64,000 nt of DNA, from contig JAACJP010000014.1 in NCBI GenBank assembly GCA_013368375.1, positions 857,728 through 921,727 of the forward strand, written 5' to 3'. Each line of letters begins with the position of its first letter. Positions within the stretch are counted from its first letter, which is position 1. A program made the position numbers and the translations under genes. The stretch is from Tricholomella constricta. Its lineage: Eukaryota; Basidiomycota; Agaricomycetes; Agaricales; Lyophyllaceae. Below, in pieces: positions 1 to 12,222 of the stretch. The notes beneath the pieces were generated by a model that did no database searches, was not told the origin of the DNA, and saw nothing but the letters and a program-made list of their open reading frames with translations.

Positions 1-3000
1 CGTCCTTCCATTGCGCCTTGGCCGTCCCACCCTGCGCATACACGCGCTCCCGCTCCACCCAGTACTCCAGCATCTCCCCAACCCGCGACGGCGACCACAC
101 CCGCTCTCCCGTATCCCCGTCCGTCTCCGCCCTGAACCACCTCGGCCGATGCGGCGCCTTCCGTCCCTCCTCCCGCGCCTTCCGCACCGCGCGCTGCTTC
201 TGCTCCTGCTCGTTCTTCAGCTCGTTCGCGAGCTCCCACTTACCCAACTCAAATGCACGCTGGTCGGGCCGCAGCCGGCAGTCCGTGGGGCACAGGTACG
301 GCCGCAACGTCGCCTCGGGGCAGTCGTTGAGCGTGATGGCGAACGGCGTGAGGTTAAATGGCGACCCCGCAGGCTTCTCCGAATTGCGCCAGAGCACAAA
401 GTGCGGGGGGCCCGAGCCTGGCGATATCGCGCCGTCGACGACGTGCAGGTCCGGGTTGAGCGCACCGACGCCCTCCATGCCGTCCGCGGCGGTCGGGGCA
501 GGGCTCGCGATGAGTTGGGAATTCCAGCGGCCGGCGAGCTGGTAAGCCACACGCCCGGACGCGTCTACAACCTCGCCTGCGATCTCAAAGGCGTCCTTGC
601 CCCTCCACCCGCGCGGCTTGAAGGTGAGGATGCACTGATCGCCCGTGCGGTGGTTCGTGATCTGCACAGTTTCAATAGAGCGTCAAACAACATGCGGAGG
701 GAAGAAGAGCGAGCGGCGAGGCACACGCACGATCATGTCGCCGTAGTGGTCAATCGTCGGTGACCCGAGAATGAAGCCAGAGACGTTCGTCGTGACCTTT
801 TTCCAGCTGTAATGCTCGACGACCTTGCCCTCGCCAAACCTCTCCGGTGCCGCGGGGTATCCTGGCCCGCCACGCTCCGCGGGAATGATGAGCTCCGCGT
901 GGGCGATGCCCGTGGGCCTGATCTCGAAAGACTTGCCCATGAACTTGTTCTGCGCATCGACCTAGCCCCAAAGGTAAGTCATCGATGGGCCCAGAGACAC
1001 ACCATGGAGCCAAACATACCTCGCCGTAGTAGTGCCACGAGGGTGACTCGGCCCAGCACGCAGAGATGGGCGGGTGATGGCTCACCTGTTCTGACATATA
1101 GCGGTACTCCTTGTCGAAACGCACGTATTCGAAGGTCTCGCTCTAACACAACGCAGCACAGGACGGCGTCAGCACATGGCGCATCGGCGAGCAAACACAG
1201 ACTTGAACGCACCAGCATGGGATTGAATGGCTTCGCGATGCGCCCAATCGTCGACGAGTAGTTCGACATTGCAAATGCCGCGACAAAGGCCAGACGCCGC
1301 AGGGGGTCCTTATCCCTCGCGGCCGCATCCACTGGCGCCACGCCCACCACATCATCAGCACACATCTCAACACACACCACGGCGCAACAGAAAATAATCA
1401 CTCACGGCACTCCGAAAACTCCATGTCCTCCGCCATGCGCTGCAGCATGCTCGTTGGCTCGTTGAAAAACACTGGAAAGCTAATTTTTGTGAGGTCCTTC
1501 CCGATGCTGTGCTTCAGCACGCTCCACAGGCTCGTGCTCGGGCGCTCCTCGTTCAGGTCCAGGCTCTGGCGCAAATTCGCGTACCCTGCGTACGGCGCGA
1601 GGTCCAGAGTGCGCGGAAGGGCATGTGCGGCGCCGCCGGGAAATGCGAGGGAGTCGGGGATGACGAGGTTAGGGAGCGTGCCGGACTCGATGGCATCAAA
1701 GAACTCGTCCTCTTCGTCCGTGTCGATGGCCTCGTCGTCGTAGGTCTCAGCGGCGAACTTGGATAGCGGGACGGCGGGAAGGGTGGGCGTTGTGAGGGTG
1801 GGTGTGCGGGACGGCGAAGGTGTGATGGTCTCCTGCGTCTGCGTGCGCTTGGGTGTCTCTCGTGGTGGTGGCTGCTCGACTGCCGTGGGGGCCTCTGGGA
1901 AATACTCCTTCGCCGATACACGTGGTTCCTCTTGAACTGTCTTCCCTACTCCTGGGATCCCCAAGTGCGACGGCCTCTGCCTCAGCGTGCCCTCCGCAGA
2001 ATCAAAGAATCTGCTTCCACGCTTCCGGCTGCGTACGCGCAGCTCCTTTTCTAGCGTCTCCCCCTCCCTCACGACGGTCGCCAAAGATTCCTCCCAGAAC
2101 TTCAGCCGCTTCCTCTCCCGCTCAAGCTGCCTCCGCCACCACGCCTCCCTTTGGCGCGACATCTCGACATGCTCGTTCAGCAACCCCTGCACCACGCCGA
2201 AGGATTCTTGCAACGCGCTCTGATCCGGGAGGTCGAGGTCCGCAAGCAGCTGCGCCGTCAGCTCCATCTGCGCCGCTACGGAGTTTCCGTGCAGCTCAAA
2301 CTCGCTCTCATGCGGCGGTGCCAACATCCCACCCCCGCTCTCGGCCTCCGAGCTCTCCCCCTCCCCAAACGCCTCATCATCCCCTTCTGCGTCCTCCTCA
2401 TCCTCGCCGCCAGGCCCACTCCCACTCCCATTCCAGCTCGCAGTGCTGGCTCCCCCGCCCCTCGCCTGCATCCCCATCAAGTTCAGATCCGGGCTCGCGT
2501 CGCCCTCGATCTCGACCCGCGAGCTCAAGCTCCCTCCAGACCCAGACATGCTCTTCCCCGTGCGGCGCAGCAGTGTCCCCGACAGCCTCTGCGCATGCGA
2601 CCGTGCGCTCCTCCCGCTCCGCACGCTCCTCAATCCACTCGAGTCGCTCTCCCCACTTCGCCTCCTCGCTACGCCTCCCCCCACTTCTCTCCCACTCTCA
2701 CTCACACTCGAATGCGCACCCGACCTAACACTTCCACTCACACTCGCGCCCGCGCTGCCCTCCCCGTCTGTCAACTCGCGCAGCCTCCCCCACTCGATAC
2801 TCCGCCCCAGCGCGGCCGTCCACCGTGCAGCCTCGACGGGGTGGTTCGCCTTCATGTACCACTTCTGCGGCTGCGGCCCGCCCATGTGCGCTGCGTGCAC
2901 CTCGAAGCGCAGCCGGTCCGTTGTCGAGGCTTTGAGCCGCGCGCTCTGCATGCGGATCGACCCGCGCGAGGCGATCGTTTCTTCTTCCTGGCGGCGATAG

Positions 3001-4160
3001 TCTGGGGGAGATGTCAGCATTAGTGTGAGTGGAAGTGGGAGTGGCCACGTACAGGAGAGAATCCCATTCTTAAGGACGAACCAGCGCGTGCTATAACCTC
3101 TGGCGACGTTCGTGTATTTGTTGAGGTACCCCTTGAGCACGGGCGGCTCTGCCAGCGCAGCCGCGTTGTCGGGCTCGATGAGTGTCGTGTCGTGGTTGGC
3201 AACTGCAGCGCGTGGGTCAGCAATCACGGATTTGAAGGGTGAAGGGATCGATGGCTGATGAATGAAGGAGGGATGCTAACGCACATTGACGGAGAAACAC
3301 CCGAACCCGCTCGTCCTTGTCCTTGCCTGCACCGCCCTCTCCAGCCATCTTACCCCTCCGGTCGCGCACGAACACGTCGGCGCCGGCACGCACGGCAAGC
3401 TCGATGAGGCGCAGGTCCTTGCGGCGGGCGGCCTCGTGCAGGAGGGCGCGGCCGGATCCATCGTCGAGGTAGGAGAGGTCGACGAAGCGGGTGCGTGGGG
3501 AGGCGAGGAGGGCAAGAAGGGCGGTGGCTGGGGGCTCTGTGGGCGGGGAGAGGATGTAGGAGCGCAGGAGGGAGCGGTAAGAGGCGTTAAGGAAGGCATG
3601 GGAATCTGCGGGGCGGGGGCGGGGTCAGGGTGAAGGAGAGAAGGGATGATACAGGAGACGTGCCATGGATGGCTTTCAGGACGTCGCGGCCGCGGGCAAC
3701 TTCGCTCGGCATGCGGCCTTGGGCATCCCGGAGGGCATCGTTGATGCTGTCCTGCTCGAGCAACAGATTGACGATGTCGACACGGCCGAGGGACGCAGCG
3801 AGGTGGAGTGGGGTGGTGGCCGAGCCTGGTGGGTGTAGCCCATTAGGCGATATCGCGCGGTGGGAGAGCAGTAACGAGACGGTGTCGACTGGGATGGGTG
3901 ATGAGCAGATTACGCGAAAGTGGGGTCAGGGCACACACCAGAGGCACAGCGAACGGCGAGATGGAGTGCTGCGGCGCCGGTGTCGAGGTCGTCGTTGGAT
4001 TTGCGCTTGTCCTTGCCGATTTCGGCTAGGAAGGGGTGGATAAGGGCGGGGTCGCCTGGAGGGAAGCAGTACGATCGTAAGTGTGAGCCGACAGGGCGGT
4101 GAAAGCCGTACCATTTCTCAGAGCTTGAAGCAGCTTAACCTGGTACAGCGGCGCCGACAT
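1..4160 (-). CDS. Oxysterol-binding protein (ANK-PH-FFAT-ORD, Osh1/Osh2 type), 3' end outside window
   Basis: Lipid-transfer protein expected at membrane contact sites, moving sterol or PI4P. The start is the ATG at 4160 ([16 protein letters not shown]); a short first intron follows. Exons between about 4075 and 3220 give ankyrin-like repeats (for example [20 protein letters not shown]). A PH domain starts near 3160 ([20 protein letters not shown]). A long low-complexity linker contains a clear FFAT motif, EFFDAIE, in an acidic stretch near 1690-1715, which predicts binding to the ER protein VAP/Scs2. The ORD signature EQVSHHPP lies near 1065-1095 and is followed by [16 protein letters not shown]. 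The C-terminal ORD ([13 protein letters not shown], then [19 protein letters not shown]) reads open to base 1, so only the extreme C-terminus is missing. At least seven short introns are implied. Family assignment is firm; individual exon limits are approximate. Confidence 0.93.
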
Positions 4161-4275
4161 GGATTCTGCTGGCGCCATCGACGACGACGACGAGAAGAGA
4201 GATACAGCTAGCTCGATTCAGAATCACCAAATTACACAAAACAACAGCACGTGGATCGCACGTGCGCAAAGTACT

Positions 4276-6659
4276 CTAAAGCCTTCTCCAGCCCTCCTCC
4301 TCGTCTACACTCGCGGGCTCATACGCGTTATCCTCCTCCATCGCTCCTCCCGCAATCAAATCCTCCTTCTCCCCGCCCGCACCCGCAACATACCCCCGCC
4401 GGCTCATCAACCCCGCCTCCGCCTTGTACCGCGCCTTCTCCAGCCGCGGCTGCCACGATCGCGCGAGCTTGCTCAGCGCGCTCTCCTCAGGCGTCGACTT
4501 GGACGACGCTGCCGCCGCCGACGCAAGCGACAGCGACGACTGCCTGCGATGCCCCAGCCTGGTGAACGGAGTGGGATCCGTCGCGGGCGACGCATTTCTG
4601 TCCTCTTCGGCCCCGAACACGCAGTCCCCGCTGGGGCTCCCCAGCACCTGCACGCTCTCTGGCCGTTTCCGCCTCGGCGGCGGGGGCGGGTGCATAGGTG
4701 GGGGCGGGGAGGGGTGGTGCAGGGATTTCGAGCGGAACACCCGCGCGGTAGGGGAGCCGCCGCTGTCCAGGGGCGTGGTGGGGGTGCGAGCGCGGGTAGG
4801 GGTGAAGGGCGAGGAGGCGGACGGGGTGGTGGTGGTGGTGTGTGCGTGGAAGGCCGACGCGAATGGGAAGGGGGGAGGCTTGCGATCGGGATGGGTCGGT
4901 GGGCGTGTGCTGGTGCTGGTGCTGCTTGTGGTGGTGGGCGAAGGCGGCGGGGGAAGATCGACAGTGGGGCGTGCGGGCGAGCTCCGTGGAGATGCTGAGT
5001 AGGTCGTCGATGCGTCGGGGAGCGGCAGCGGCAGTGGCCGCTGGTGGTATGGGTTGTTATTGCTGGGGAACGGGTTGGTCAAGGTCGAGGAGCGGGATGT
5101 CAGAGACAGAGAAGACGGCGGGAGAGGCGGAGGAGGAGGAGGAGGCTGGGGAGGAGGCATGGCCAGTGCAACCTGCTCGAGTGAGCTGACCGACACAGGC
5201 GGGGACGGCTGCTGCGTATGGGTGTTCCGTCTCCTCGGCAACGGCGGCGCCCGCCCCCTCCTCCCGCCCTCCTCTCCCGACGACACCGACAACGAACTCG
5301 TCGTATTCCCATCAAACGCCGCATACACCGGTGCCTGCTGCGCATGCATCACCACGCCCTCCGCCCCCGGACTCGCGCTGCGCGGGTGCTGGTGCTGGTG
5401 GTGGTGCACGTTGTGAGTCGTCCGTACCTGGGTGCCTACAACGACAGATGAGCGGGACACGTTCGCGCCGCTGAGGGAGTACCCACCCGACACCACCGCG
5501 CTGCTCTTCAGCACTTGCAGTACCCGCTCCTGCTCCAGCTGCGACTCGGCCCGTTTCATGGTCTGCCCGGCCTTGCTCGCTTGTAGCGACTGTTTCATCA
5601 GCGTCGAGGTGACGTGCGCCGGCTTCGCGGGAATCGGGGGGTGTGTGGGGGGAGTTGCCGTGCCGGAAGGCGGAGCTGGGCGCGTGGGGGAGACGGAGGT
5701 GCGGTTCGGGGGGAGGAGGATGGAGCCGTGTTTTGGGGGCGGCGATAGGATGCTATGGGGCTTGCGTGGGGGAAGGGGTGGGCCGCGGGGCGGGGGGTCG
5801 TGGGGTTGGGAAGGGCGCGAGACGAAGGGGTTGTGGGCGGTGTGTGGCGGCTGGAGTAACGGCGCAGAGAAAGGGTTCGATGCGGTATCGATGGTCCGCG
5901 TCATCGATGCTGGAGTCGGCGGGGCTATGGGATGTCGACGAGGAACCGACGGTGGAGACGCAGATGTACATGGATGTGCTACAAAATAATGAGCAAAGAC
6001 CGAGAGTCCAGTAAAAAGCGCCCGACCTTGCACAAACGCCAATCCGCGCTCGATGGCCTTGCCATTCTCTGCGTGTACGACCAGCCGCAGCGCAGCAAAG
6101 AACTGCCCACCGCTCAGCACGTCCGCCGGCCTCATCCCTGGCGAGAACAAGCGTAGGATCTAGATCCTCATCAGCCTCCCGTCCCGATCAGAGTCAGACA
6201 ACGACTCACCGCATCGATGTCCCCCAGAGCCAGATGCGCATACCGGCCCCGTAGCCAGCCCCGCGCCTCCCGCACCCCGATCCTCATCTGCTCATAATAC
6301 GCATCGTCGTGCGTCTGTTTCCCATCCTCGCCGTCCTCCGCCCAAGCCAGATCGTTCAAACTCGTCGTGTAGAGGTCGTACTCTGCGTCATTCAAGGCAG
6401 AGGCGTGCAGCGTCAGCGGGCGCATTGCACCGTTCATTTGATATGTATAGGCCGTTTGGAAAGCCGGGGTGTGGGTTGTGGAGGAGGGCAGGCGCGCCTC
6501 GAGGTCGTCGTCGAAGTTTGCCCTCTGTTTGAAACAGGCGTCAACAAAAGCCGAATTAGGCCCACAGCCATCGACAAACACGGCGACTGGCGTCGTCATC
6601 GTTTTTGCCAGGCACGGAACGGCGGTTTCAAGGACACTCACCATGTGATTACGTGCCAT
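4276..6659 (-). CDS. Proline-rich protein with NPF motifs and an N-terminal helical, EH-like segment
   Basis: Exons read as 6642-6659, 6210-6524, 6027-6159 and 4276-5978, all in phase (722 aa). Intron 1 is optional because it is in frame and open (761 aa if retained). The N-terminal 160 residues look folded and conserved (ALNDAEYDLYTTSLNDLAWA; RGWLRGRYAHLALGDIDAI; DVLSGGQFFAALRLVVHA) and resemble an EH-type helical module. The rest is disordered and rich in Pro, Ser and Thr, with NPF tripeptides (ASNPF, AHNPF, TNPF), the classic EH-domain ligand, and many PPxP/polyproline runs. The C-terminal tail (LSKLARSWQPRLEKARYKAE) is again helical. This points to an endocytosis or actin-patch scaffold, but no orthologue is firmly recognised. 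The 5' end could lie further upstream. Confidence 0.7.
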
Positions 6660-7760
6660 ACCTCTTGCCGTGAATGTGCAATATTGCTAGTTCCCGCAGG
6701 CGTCATGTTGGGCTAGGGCAGGGTCGCTTGCGGTCGCGGAGGATAAGGGTAAGGATAAGGGGAATAGAAGGAAGGGGAAGAGGAAGGGGAAGAGGAAAGG
6801 GAAGGGGGGAGGAAAGGGAGCAGGCTGAGCGTAGATCGGTACGGGGGCGGTGCACACCAGAATCTGGGTGATCTAAGTCGAGGGCGCGTGTCTGCGGCTC
6901 ATGGCATAACGGCTCTGTCGCCTGCCGTTCGCCACTCTATCCCCCTTTATCACTCCCTCTCCTGTCGCCGCCACCCGACCTAAGTGGCGCTGCAGCTATT
7001 CATAGGTATACACCTCGAGGTCGCGCCGTCTGGGTGCAGGGTATGTCGTCTTTGCTCTTCTCTGAACTCACTGTGCTCACGCATTTTATCGGGCGATGCG
7101 CAGGGGAAATACAGCATGGGGGCATGCACCGGCTGCTGTTGGTTCGTCTTGAGTGGGATAACGCTCGCTCACGTATTTTTTTATGTTCAACAGAATGCGC
7201 TACACGCGGCGCTCGATGCGCTGCTGCCTTTACATACATAGATTCGTTCTATCTTCTTAAATGAAAGGATGTAGGGCGAGGCCCGTCCACTTCACTGTGA
7301 GTACTCTGGACACCTTGCCTTCCTTGCTCTGCCCTGTTCCTGTTTTTGTTTACATACATCGGCGGGATCGAATGTGGATTTCTGCTCTTTTCGTCGCTTT
7401 CACGCATGTCATCCTGTCCTGTGTATCTCCCCAAACGCTATGACACCAACTGTCTACGGATTGCTCGGCTACTGAGCCTGCTTCGCTACCTGCCATTTGT
7501 AAAGCCGATGCATGTATGCATCTCTCTAATCTTCGATTGCCCGAACACACACACAAGCTTCTTCCACGAGGCTGGGATTCTAGCGCCCGGTGGAGTTATA
7601 AAGGTGCGTCTGCCGCAGTACCTGTCACACCAACCCTCCCTCCAGACGTTAACAATCGCTCATCTCAGCCTGTCATTTCTAAGCAGTACGTATGGCGATC
7701 CACACCATCTTTCTCTCTCGTGGGGTGGCTTGCTGAAGGGCCGCTGCAGGTCAAATCATC
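6660..7760. other. Intergenic region between divergent genes
   Basis: No convincing gene is visible between the two divergent starts. Bases 6745-6830 form a purine-only tract of AAGGGGAAGAGG-like units on the + strand. Such tracts are common in fungal promoters and can form triplex DNA. The rest is pyrimidine-rich leader-like sequence upstream of the exonuclease gene; scattered short ORFs have no coding character. Confidence 0.5.
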
Positions 7761-8785
7761 ATGCCCGATCTTGATCTCGATTTCGATTACACGTTCTGCG
7801 ACACAGCGTCCTCTGTGCAGGCAGCTCTCCCCGTTTTGCGAAACTCTGCTATCCTCGCCTTCGACTGCGAGGGACAGCACCTCGGTACCGCCGGTGGCAG
7901 GCTTTCCCTTATCTCTCTCCACGCGATACAGCCGCCGTCGCCTGATGTCGGCCAACGAACGTTCATTTTTGACGTGCTCAGGCTGAAACGCAAGGCTCTG
8001 CGCGGCGTGTACGACATCCTCGAATCAGATGATGTTCTGAAAGTCGTCTTCGATGGCCGGAAGGACTACAGCTGTCTCTTCCATGACCGTCGCGTTGTTT
8101 TCCGGAACGTCATCGATCTCCAATTGGCTGATATACGCTCGCGCCACGTCCGGGGTGAAGGGGATGCGGCGAGGATGAATCGTCTGAAGGACTGCATGCA
8201 ACCGTCCGAACTCTACAGGAACCGTCATCTGTACCGTCAGGTTCACAAACTCAACGGACTGAAGAACTGTGCGAAGGAACACATCGGGTACACGGCGACG
8301 CGGGGTCCGCGATGTATGTAACTCCTCCTGATACCTAGGGTGCAAAATGCTGACAGACCTTTTTTTGCATCGCCTACCTAGTTGATCACTCCCTTTGGCT
8401 CGAGCGTCCTCTTGCTGAGGACTACATCCGCCACGCGGTCGAGGATGTCGTGCTCATCTGTAGCTTATACCTCTTTTTCCGGGACGCCGGGTATCTCTAC
8501 TCCCAAATTTCAGGCGACAGCATGCGCTATGTCTCCATCTATAACGACAGACAGCCAACACTCGACGACGGGTTTCGGAGCCACGGGCTCCTTCCTCTGG
8601 ACATTCTCGATCACGCCGAGGGTGGCATAAGGGGCACATGTGTGTATTGCGAAAGAAGTCTCCCAAAGTCGTGCTTCTCCAAGGGGAACTGGGCAGGCGG
8701 TGTCGGAAATAGGCAGTGTCAGGTGTGCCGCGCGGTGATGTTCCCTCCGTTCTGGTTGCAGAGAAAACGACTCGGGCGTCAGTAA
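7761..8785 (+). CDS. 3'-5' exonuclease domain protein (RNase D/Egalitarian-like) with C-terminal zinc motif
   Basis: Two exons, 7761-8313 and 8382-8785, with a 68-nt intron; 318 aa. The N-terminal half is a DEDD-superfamily exonuclease: ExoI is AFDCEGQHLG (Asp35, Glu37), ExoII is around KVVFDGRKDYSCLFHD, and ExoIII is formed after splicing by WLERPLAEDYIRHAVEDVVL. At the position usually held by Tyr in YAxxD the residue is His (HAVED), so the site reads as DEDDh-like rather than DEDDy. The last 70 residues carry CVYCERSLPKSC and CQVC pairs, a probable treble-clef-like zinc-binding tail. The likely role is RNA or DNA 3'-end trimming. The gene sits alone at the edge of the repeat region and appears intact. 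Confidence 0.87.
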
Positions 8786-9342
8786 TTGCAGGACGGCCTG
8801 TCGACTTTAGTCTCCCTCATTCCTTACGCTTTCACTCACACGTAACAGTTCGGTATCCTCGTCTGATTCCTCACCATCCTCAGTCTCCTTGCTACCACGA
8901 CGCTGGAAGTATACCCTCTACCCTGTGTTTACATCCGTTTTACTCACAGACCTGTAGCATTCAATTGTCTCCTTGTCTAGGTTTAATATAATTGTCTTTT
9001 CGTCCCTACCATGACACTGAGGAGTTTAATGATGAGGATACGGTGGGGAAAGTGACCAGGCTAGGCTTGCTTGTCGCGAGTAGACATGATGTGAACTGGG
9101 TAAAGGAACTTCGGCGGTTCAAATCGATTGACTTTGCGGTGTGCATGCGTGACAAGTTTGCATCTGACTGCTTTTGCGATTATATACTGGATTAACTACA
9201 GCTGCTTATGATGTCGAGCTGGAGGTAGAGTCTAAGGACGGGCGAGGCGTGTAGGAGGGCTGTCGCATTCTCATGCTTGGACATATTTCCTTGGACCGCT
9301 CAAGGTGCCTCCGCTGCCCACCGCGATCACGGAACATCAAAC
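8786..9342. other. Gene-free stretch
   Basis: 3' flank of the exonuclease gene. A 67-codon open stretch at about 8992-9195 has no recognisable similarity and a non-ATG first codon; I do not call it a gene. Confidence 0.4.
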
Positions 9343-9363
9343 TTAGGGTTAGGGTTAGGGTTA
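9343..9363 (+). repeat. Interstitial telomeric repeat, (TTAGGG)3TTA
   Basis: Three exact TTAGGG units followed by TTA. TTAGGG is the telomere repeat of most basidiomycetes. Degenerate CTAGGG pieces follow at about 9376-9412. The tract abuts a GGGTGCA minisatellite. Confidence 0.9.
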
Positions 9364-9410
9364 TCTAGAGGCTGCTAGGGTTCAACTAGGGTGTGAAGAT
9401 ATTTTTACTA

Positions 9411-9668
9411 GGGTGCAGGGTGCAGGGTGCAGGGTGCAGGGTGCAGGGTGCAGGGGCAGGGGGCAGGGTGCAGGGTGCAGGGTGCAGGGGCAGGGGGCAG
9501 GGGCAGGGGGCAGGGTGCTGCAAGGGGCAGGGTGCTGCAGGGGACAGGGGGCAGGGTGCTGCAGGGGACAGGGGACAGGGTGCTGCAGGGTGCAGGGTGC
9601 AGGGTGCAGGGTGCAGGGTGCAGGGGACAGCGGAGGACAGGGTGCAGGGAACAGGAGACGGGGTGCAG
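9411..9668 (+). repeat. GGGTGCA / GGGGCA minisatellite (G-rich)
   Basis: About 35 tandem 6-8 bp units, mostly GGGTGCA with GGGGCA, GGGGACA and GGGTGCTGCA variants. The + strand has regularly spaced runs of three or four G, so G-quadruplex formation is plausible. Open frames here are a by-product of the 7-bp period. Confidence 0.92.
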
Positions 9669-9839
9669 GATTGTACACAGTATGTGAGCGCGTGGTGTAA
9701 ATGTCTCATATCATTTATTCAAAATGATCATGCCTTGCGCCACGCATACGCCACACGCGAAACTCCTTAACGACGTTGACTCACCACTCTACATTATCAA
9801 AACTGCTTTACTTGTAGAAGATGATCCAACCGCGTGAAC

Positions 9840-10620
9840 TCGAGGCACAGTGAATGGGCGAGAACTCATCTGAGAAGAGGAGCAACAGACAGGGCTGAAC
9901 TCGTCTCAGACGAGGGAAAGCAAACAGTCATTCCAAGACGGGCCTGAACTCATCTCAGACAAGAGACAGCAAACGCGTCTCAGACGAGAGACAGCATTCT
10001 CAACGAGGTGAACATGTCATGGACTACTCCCCAAGTGGACACCGCTGGAAACGAGAAATGAAACATCCGAGTTAGAGAATGAAACACCCAAGACATATAC
10101 ACCCACCCGGGACTCAGTGGACATCGTCGGAGACGAGGAAGGAGGGATCGGCGCACCTGCCAGGGACTACTCCCCGGCAGTGGACGTCGTCGGAGACGAG
10201 GAAGGAGGGACACATGATGTGCACACCTGCCAGGTACTACTCTCCGGCAGTGGACGCCGTCAGGGACGAGGAAGGAGGGACCGAACAACAAACGGGCAAG
10301 CCACAACTCGTCGCAGACGAGGAACACCAGACGGGCGACAACTCTTCTCAGACGAGGAGCAGCAGACAGGCGACAACTCGTCTCAGACGAGGAACAGCAG
10401 ACGGGCAGGAACTTGTCGCAGACGAGGAGCAGCAGTTCAGCAAAATGTTCATGCCAGGGACTACTCCCCGGCATCCCACATCGTCGCAGAAGAGATAGGC
10501 AAGACCAACGATACATACACCTGCCAGGAACTACTTCCCGGTAAGAGACATTGTTGAAGTAAAGATACAAGCCGGCGATACGTAATGGCTATGCCAGAGA
10601 CTACTCCCCGGCAGACTAGA
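9840..10620 (+). repeat. GC-rich minisatellite block 1 (CAGACGAG / GGGACTACTCCCCGG family)
   Basis: Degenerate tandem copies of two modules. One is [32 protein letters not shown], with units of about 30 bp; the other is about 75 bp and contains CCAGGGACTACTCCCCGGCAGTGGACG followed by CGTCGGAGACGAGGAAGGAGGG. The same modules recur at 13.5-14.8 kb. Confidence 0.8.
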
Positions 10621-11272
10621 TCGCGCCGTCACGTTAGAGGTGCCGTGGTAGTGATGATCGTGAAGGATAAGGTGCACAAGATCAACAGTACTACTACCAT
10701 CGAACCTATACACCTGCTGCAGGTGGGTGGAGCTGATGGTGTTGGAGGAGCATGTACTTACAAATTTGCGCCCATGGTGTCACGCGACACACGTGGCATA
10801 CTCGTCTTTTCGTGCTTGAACTTCGTTTGCGCCCATGATTGATACTTTATATTCACCTACATATACAAACACAAGCTCTACTAGTGTAAAGGTGGGATAC
10901 GATTCCGGATGTCCCTTGAGCCGTTAGTAAGGGTTTGTCCCATCGAAGACTGGTAATCCCTTCATTCGACTCATCAGCAAAATGACATGCACTTATTTGA
11001 TGACTTAGATGGCTTAGGAAAGACTAAAAGACAGATAAGCTGGTAAAGACGCGAAGTTGGCCTGTCTTTTCAAATCCTAGTCGGGTTCCTTGGCAAAGAC
11101 AAATTCTACTTAGTTCATGTCTTTTCAAAGGCCACACGGCTTTGTCAAGTCAAAACATACTTTCAATAGTATAAGTCATTTTACAAAAGCCCCAGGGCTT
11201 GGTGTCGTACCAGTTTCAGAGGTTTTAGGGTACGTCCAAAGTCCACTATGCTGTCCGCAAAAGGGGCTTAGC
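10621..11272. other. Gene-free stretch
   Basis: AT-richer sequence with no credible ORF. Its right end may hold decayed 5' sequence of the KRE6/SKN1 relic, but nothing is alignable by eye. Confidence 0.4.
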
Positions 11273-12222
11273 AGAAACCGTGGATCAAGGAGCATGATCC
11301 GTATTCTCGGATTGCTTACTTCCTCACCTATGCTATGATGTTTCTGGGCATCGTAGGTGGAGCCCTCCAGTGCTGGACTGGATGGAGGGTCGTTCCCCTC
11401 ATCAAGGGCAACTTTGCCTGGTCATGGACGAAAACTTTGAGTCCGAAGAGGGTGCGTTTAGTGCGAATGGTAAGGGAGGTTGATATGAGCGGATTTGGGT
11501 GAGCACATTTTCACGTCTGACTGAAGCGAGCATAAAGTTAACGGTTGATACAGTAACGGCGAATTCGAGATGACCACGGCCTCAAAGAACAATTCATTCG
11601 TCAAAGACGGCCGGCCGTCTTTACATCGCATCCACCCTCACTTCAGATAACCTCAGCGCCGCTGCCATCGAGGATGGATACGTGTACAACATCACTGGTT
11701 GCACCTACAACATTACGCGCGGGCTTTCCTACACCGATCCTTTAGCTGTTTCGGCGACAAACATCAGCAACATCGCCTCAGACGATGACTTCGATCTCGA
11801 AGGATACGTCCAGGCCTGCTCTGCCATCAGCAATACCACCGTCGGGACAGATAATCAACCCCGTTCAAAGCGCGCGAATCAGCACGAAAAGAAGCGCTAG
11901 TACCAAGTTCGGGAAGGTCGAGGTCCGGGCTAAGATTCCTAAGGGGTGCGTGCTCGCGAGATTTCTTCCTTTCTATAGGGTCGCTAATCTTTTTTCCAGT
12001 GATTGGGTGAGCTGCGCCAATACTGGACCGCGTGTGCATGTGGCGAACGCTAACTTTTTTATGTAGCAGTGGCCAGCTATCTGGATGCTCCCTGTTGATA
12101 ACAAGTATGGACCGTGGCCCCTAAGTGGTACGTTCATATCATCCTCTTTGTCCTGTGACGTTACGTTGCACCCTTTTACATATTGTGTCTCCTACAGGTG
12201 AAATCGACATCATGGAAGCAGT
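11273..12222 (+). pseudogene. Relic of KRE6/SKN1-type beta-glucan synthesis protein (GH16 fold)
   Basis: Frameshifted pieces appear in the right order. A cytosolic-to-membrane start reads KPWIKEHDPYSRIAYFLTYA followed by a hydrophobic span and QCWTGWRVVPLIKGN. In another frame comes LVMDENFESEEGAF, then REVDMSGFG, GEFEMTTASKNNSFVKDG, IEDGYVYNITGCTYNIT, SARISTKRSASTKFGKVEV, and last QWPAIWMLPVDNKYGPWPLS with GEIDIMEA (ExDxxE GH16 catalytic signature). At least three frame changes are seen: near 11415, near 11470, and at VKDG near 11610. The C-terminal half is missing after about 12222. Intact family members are type II membrane proteins needed for beta-1,6-glucan. This is a dead, truncated copy. 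Confidence 0.85.
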
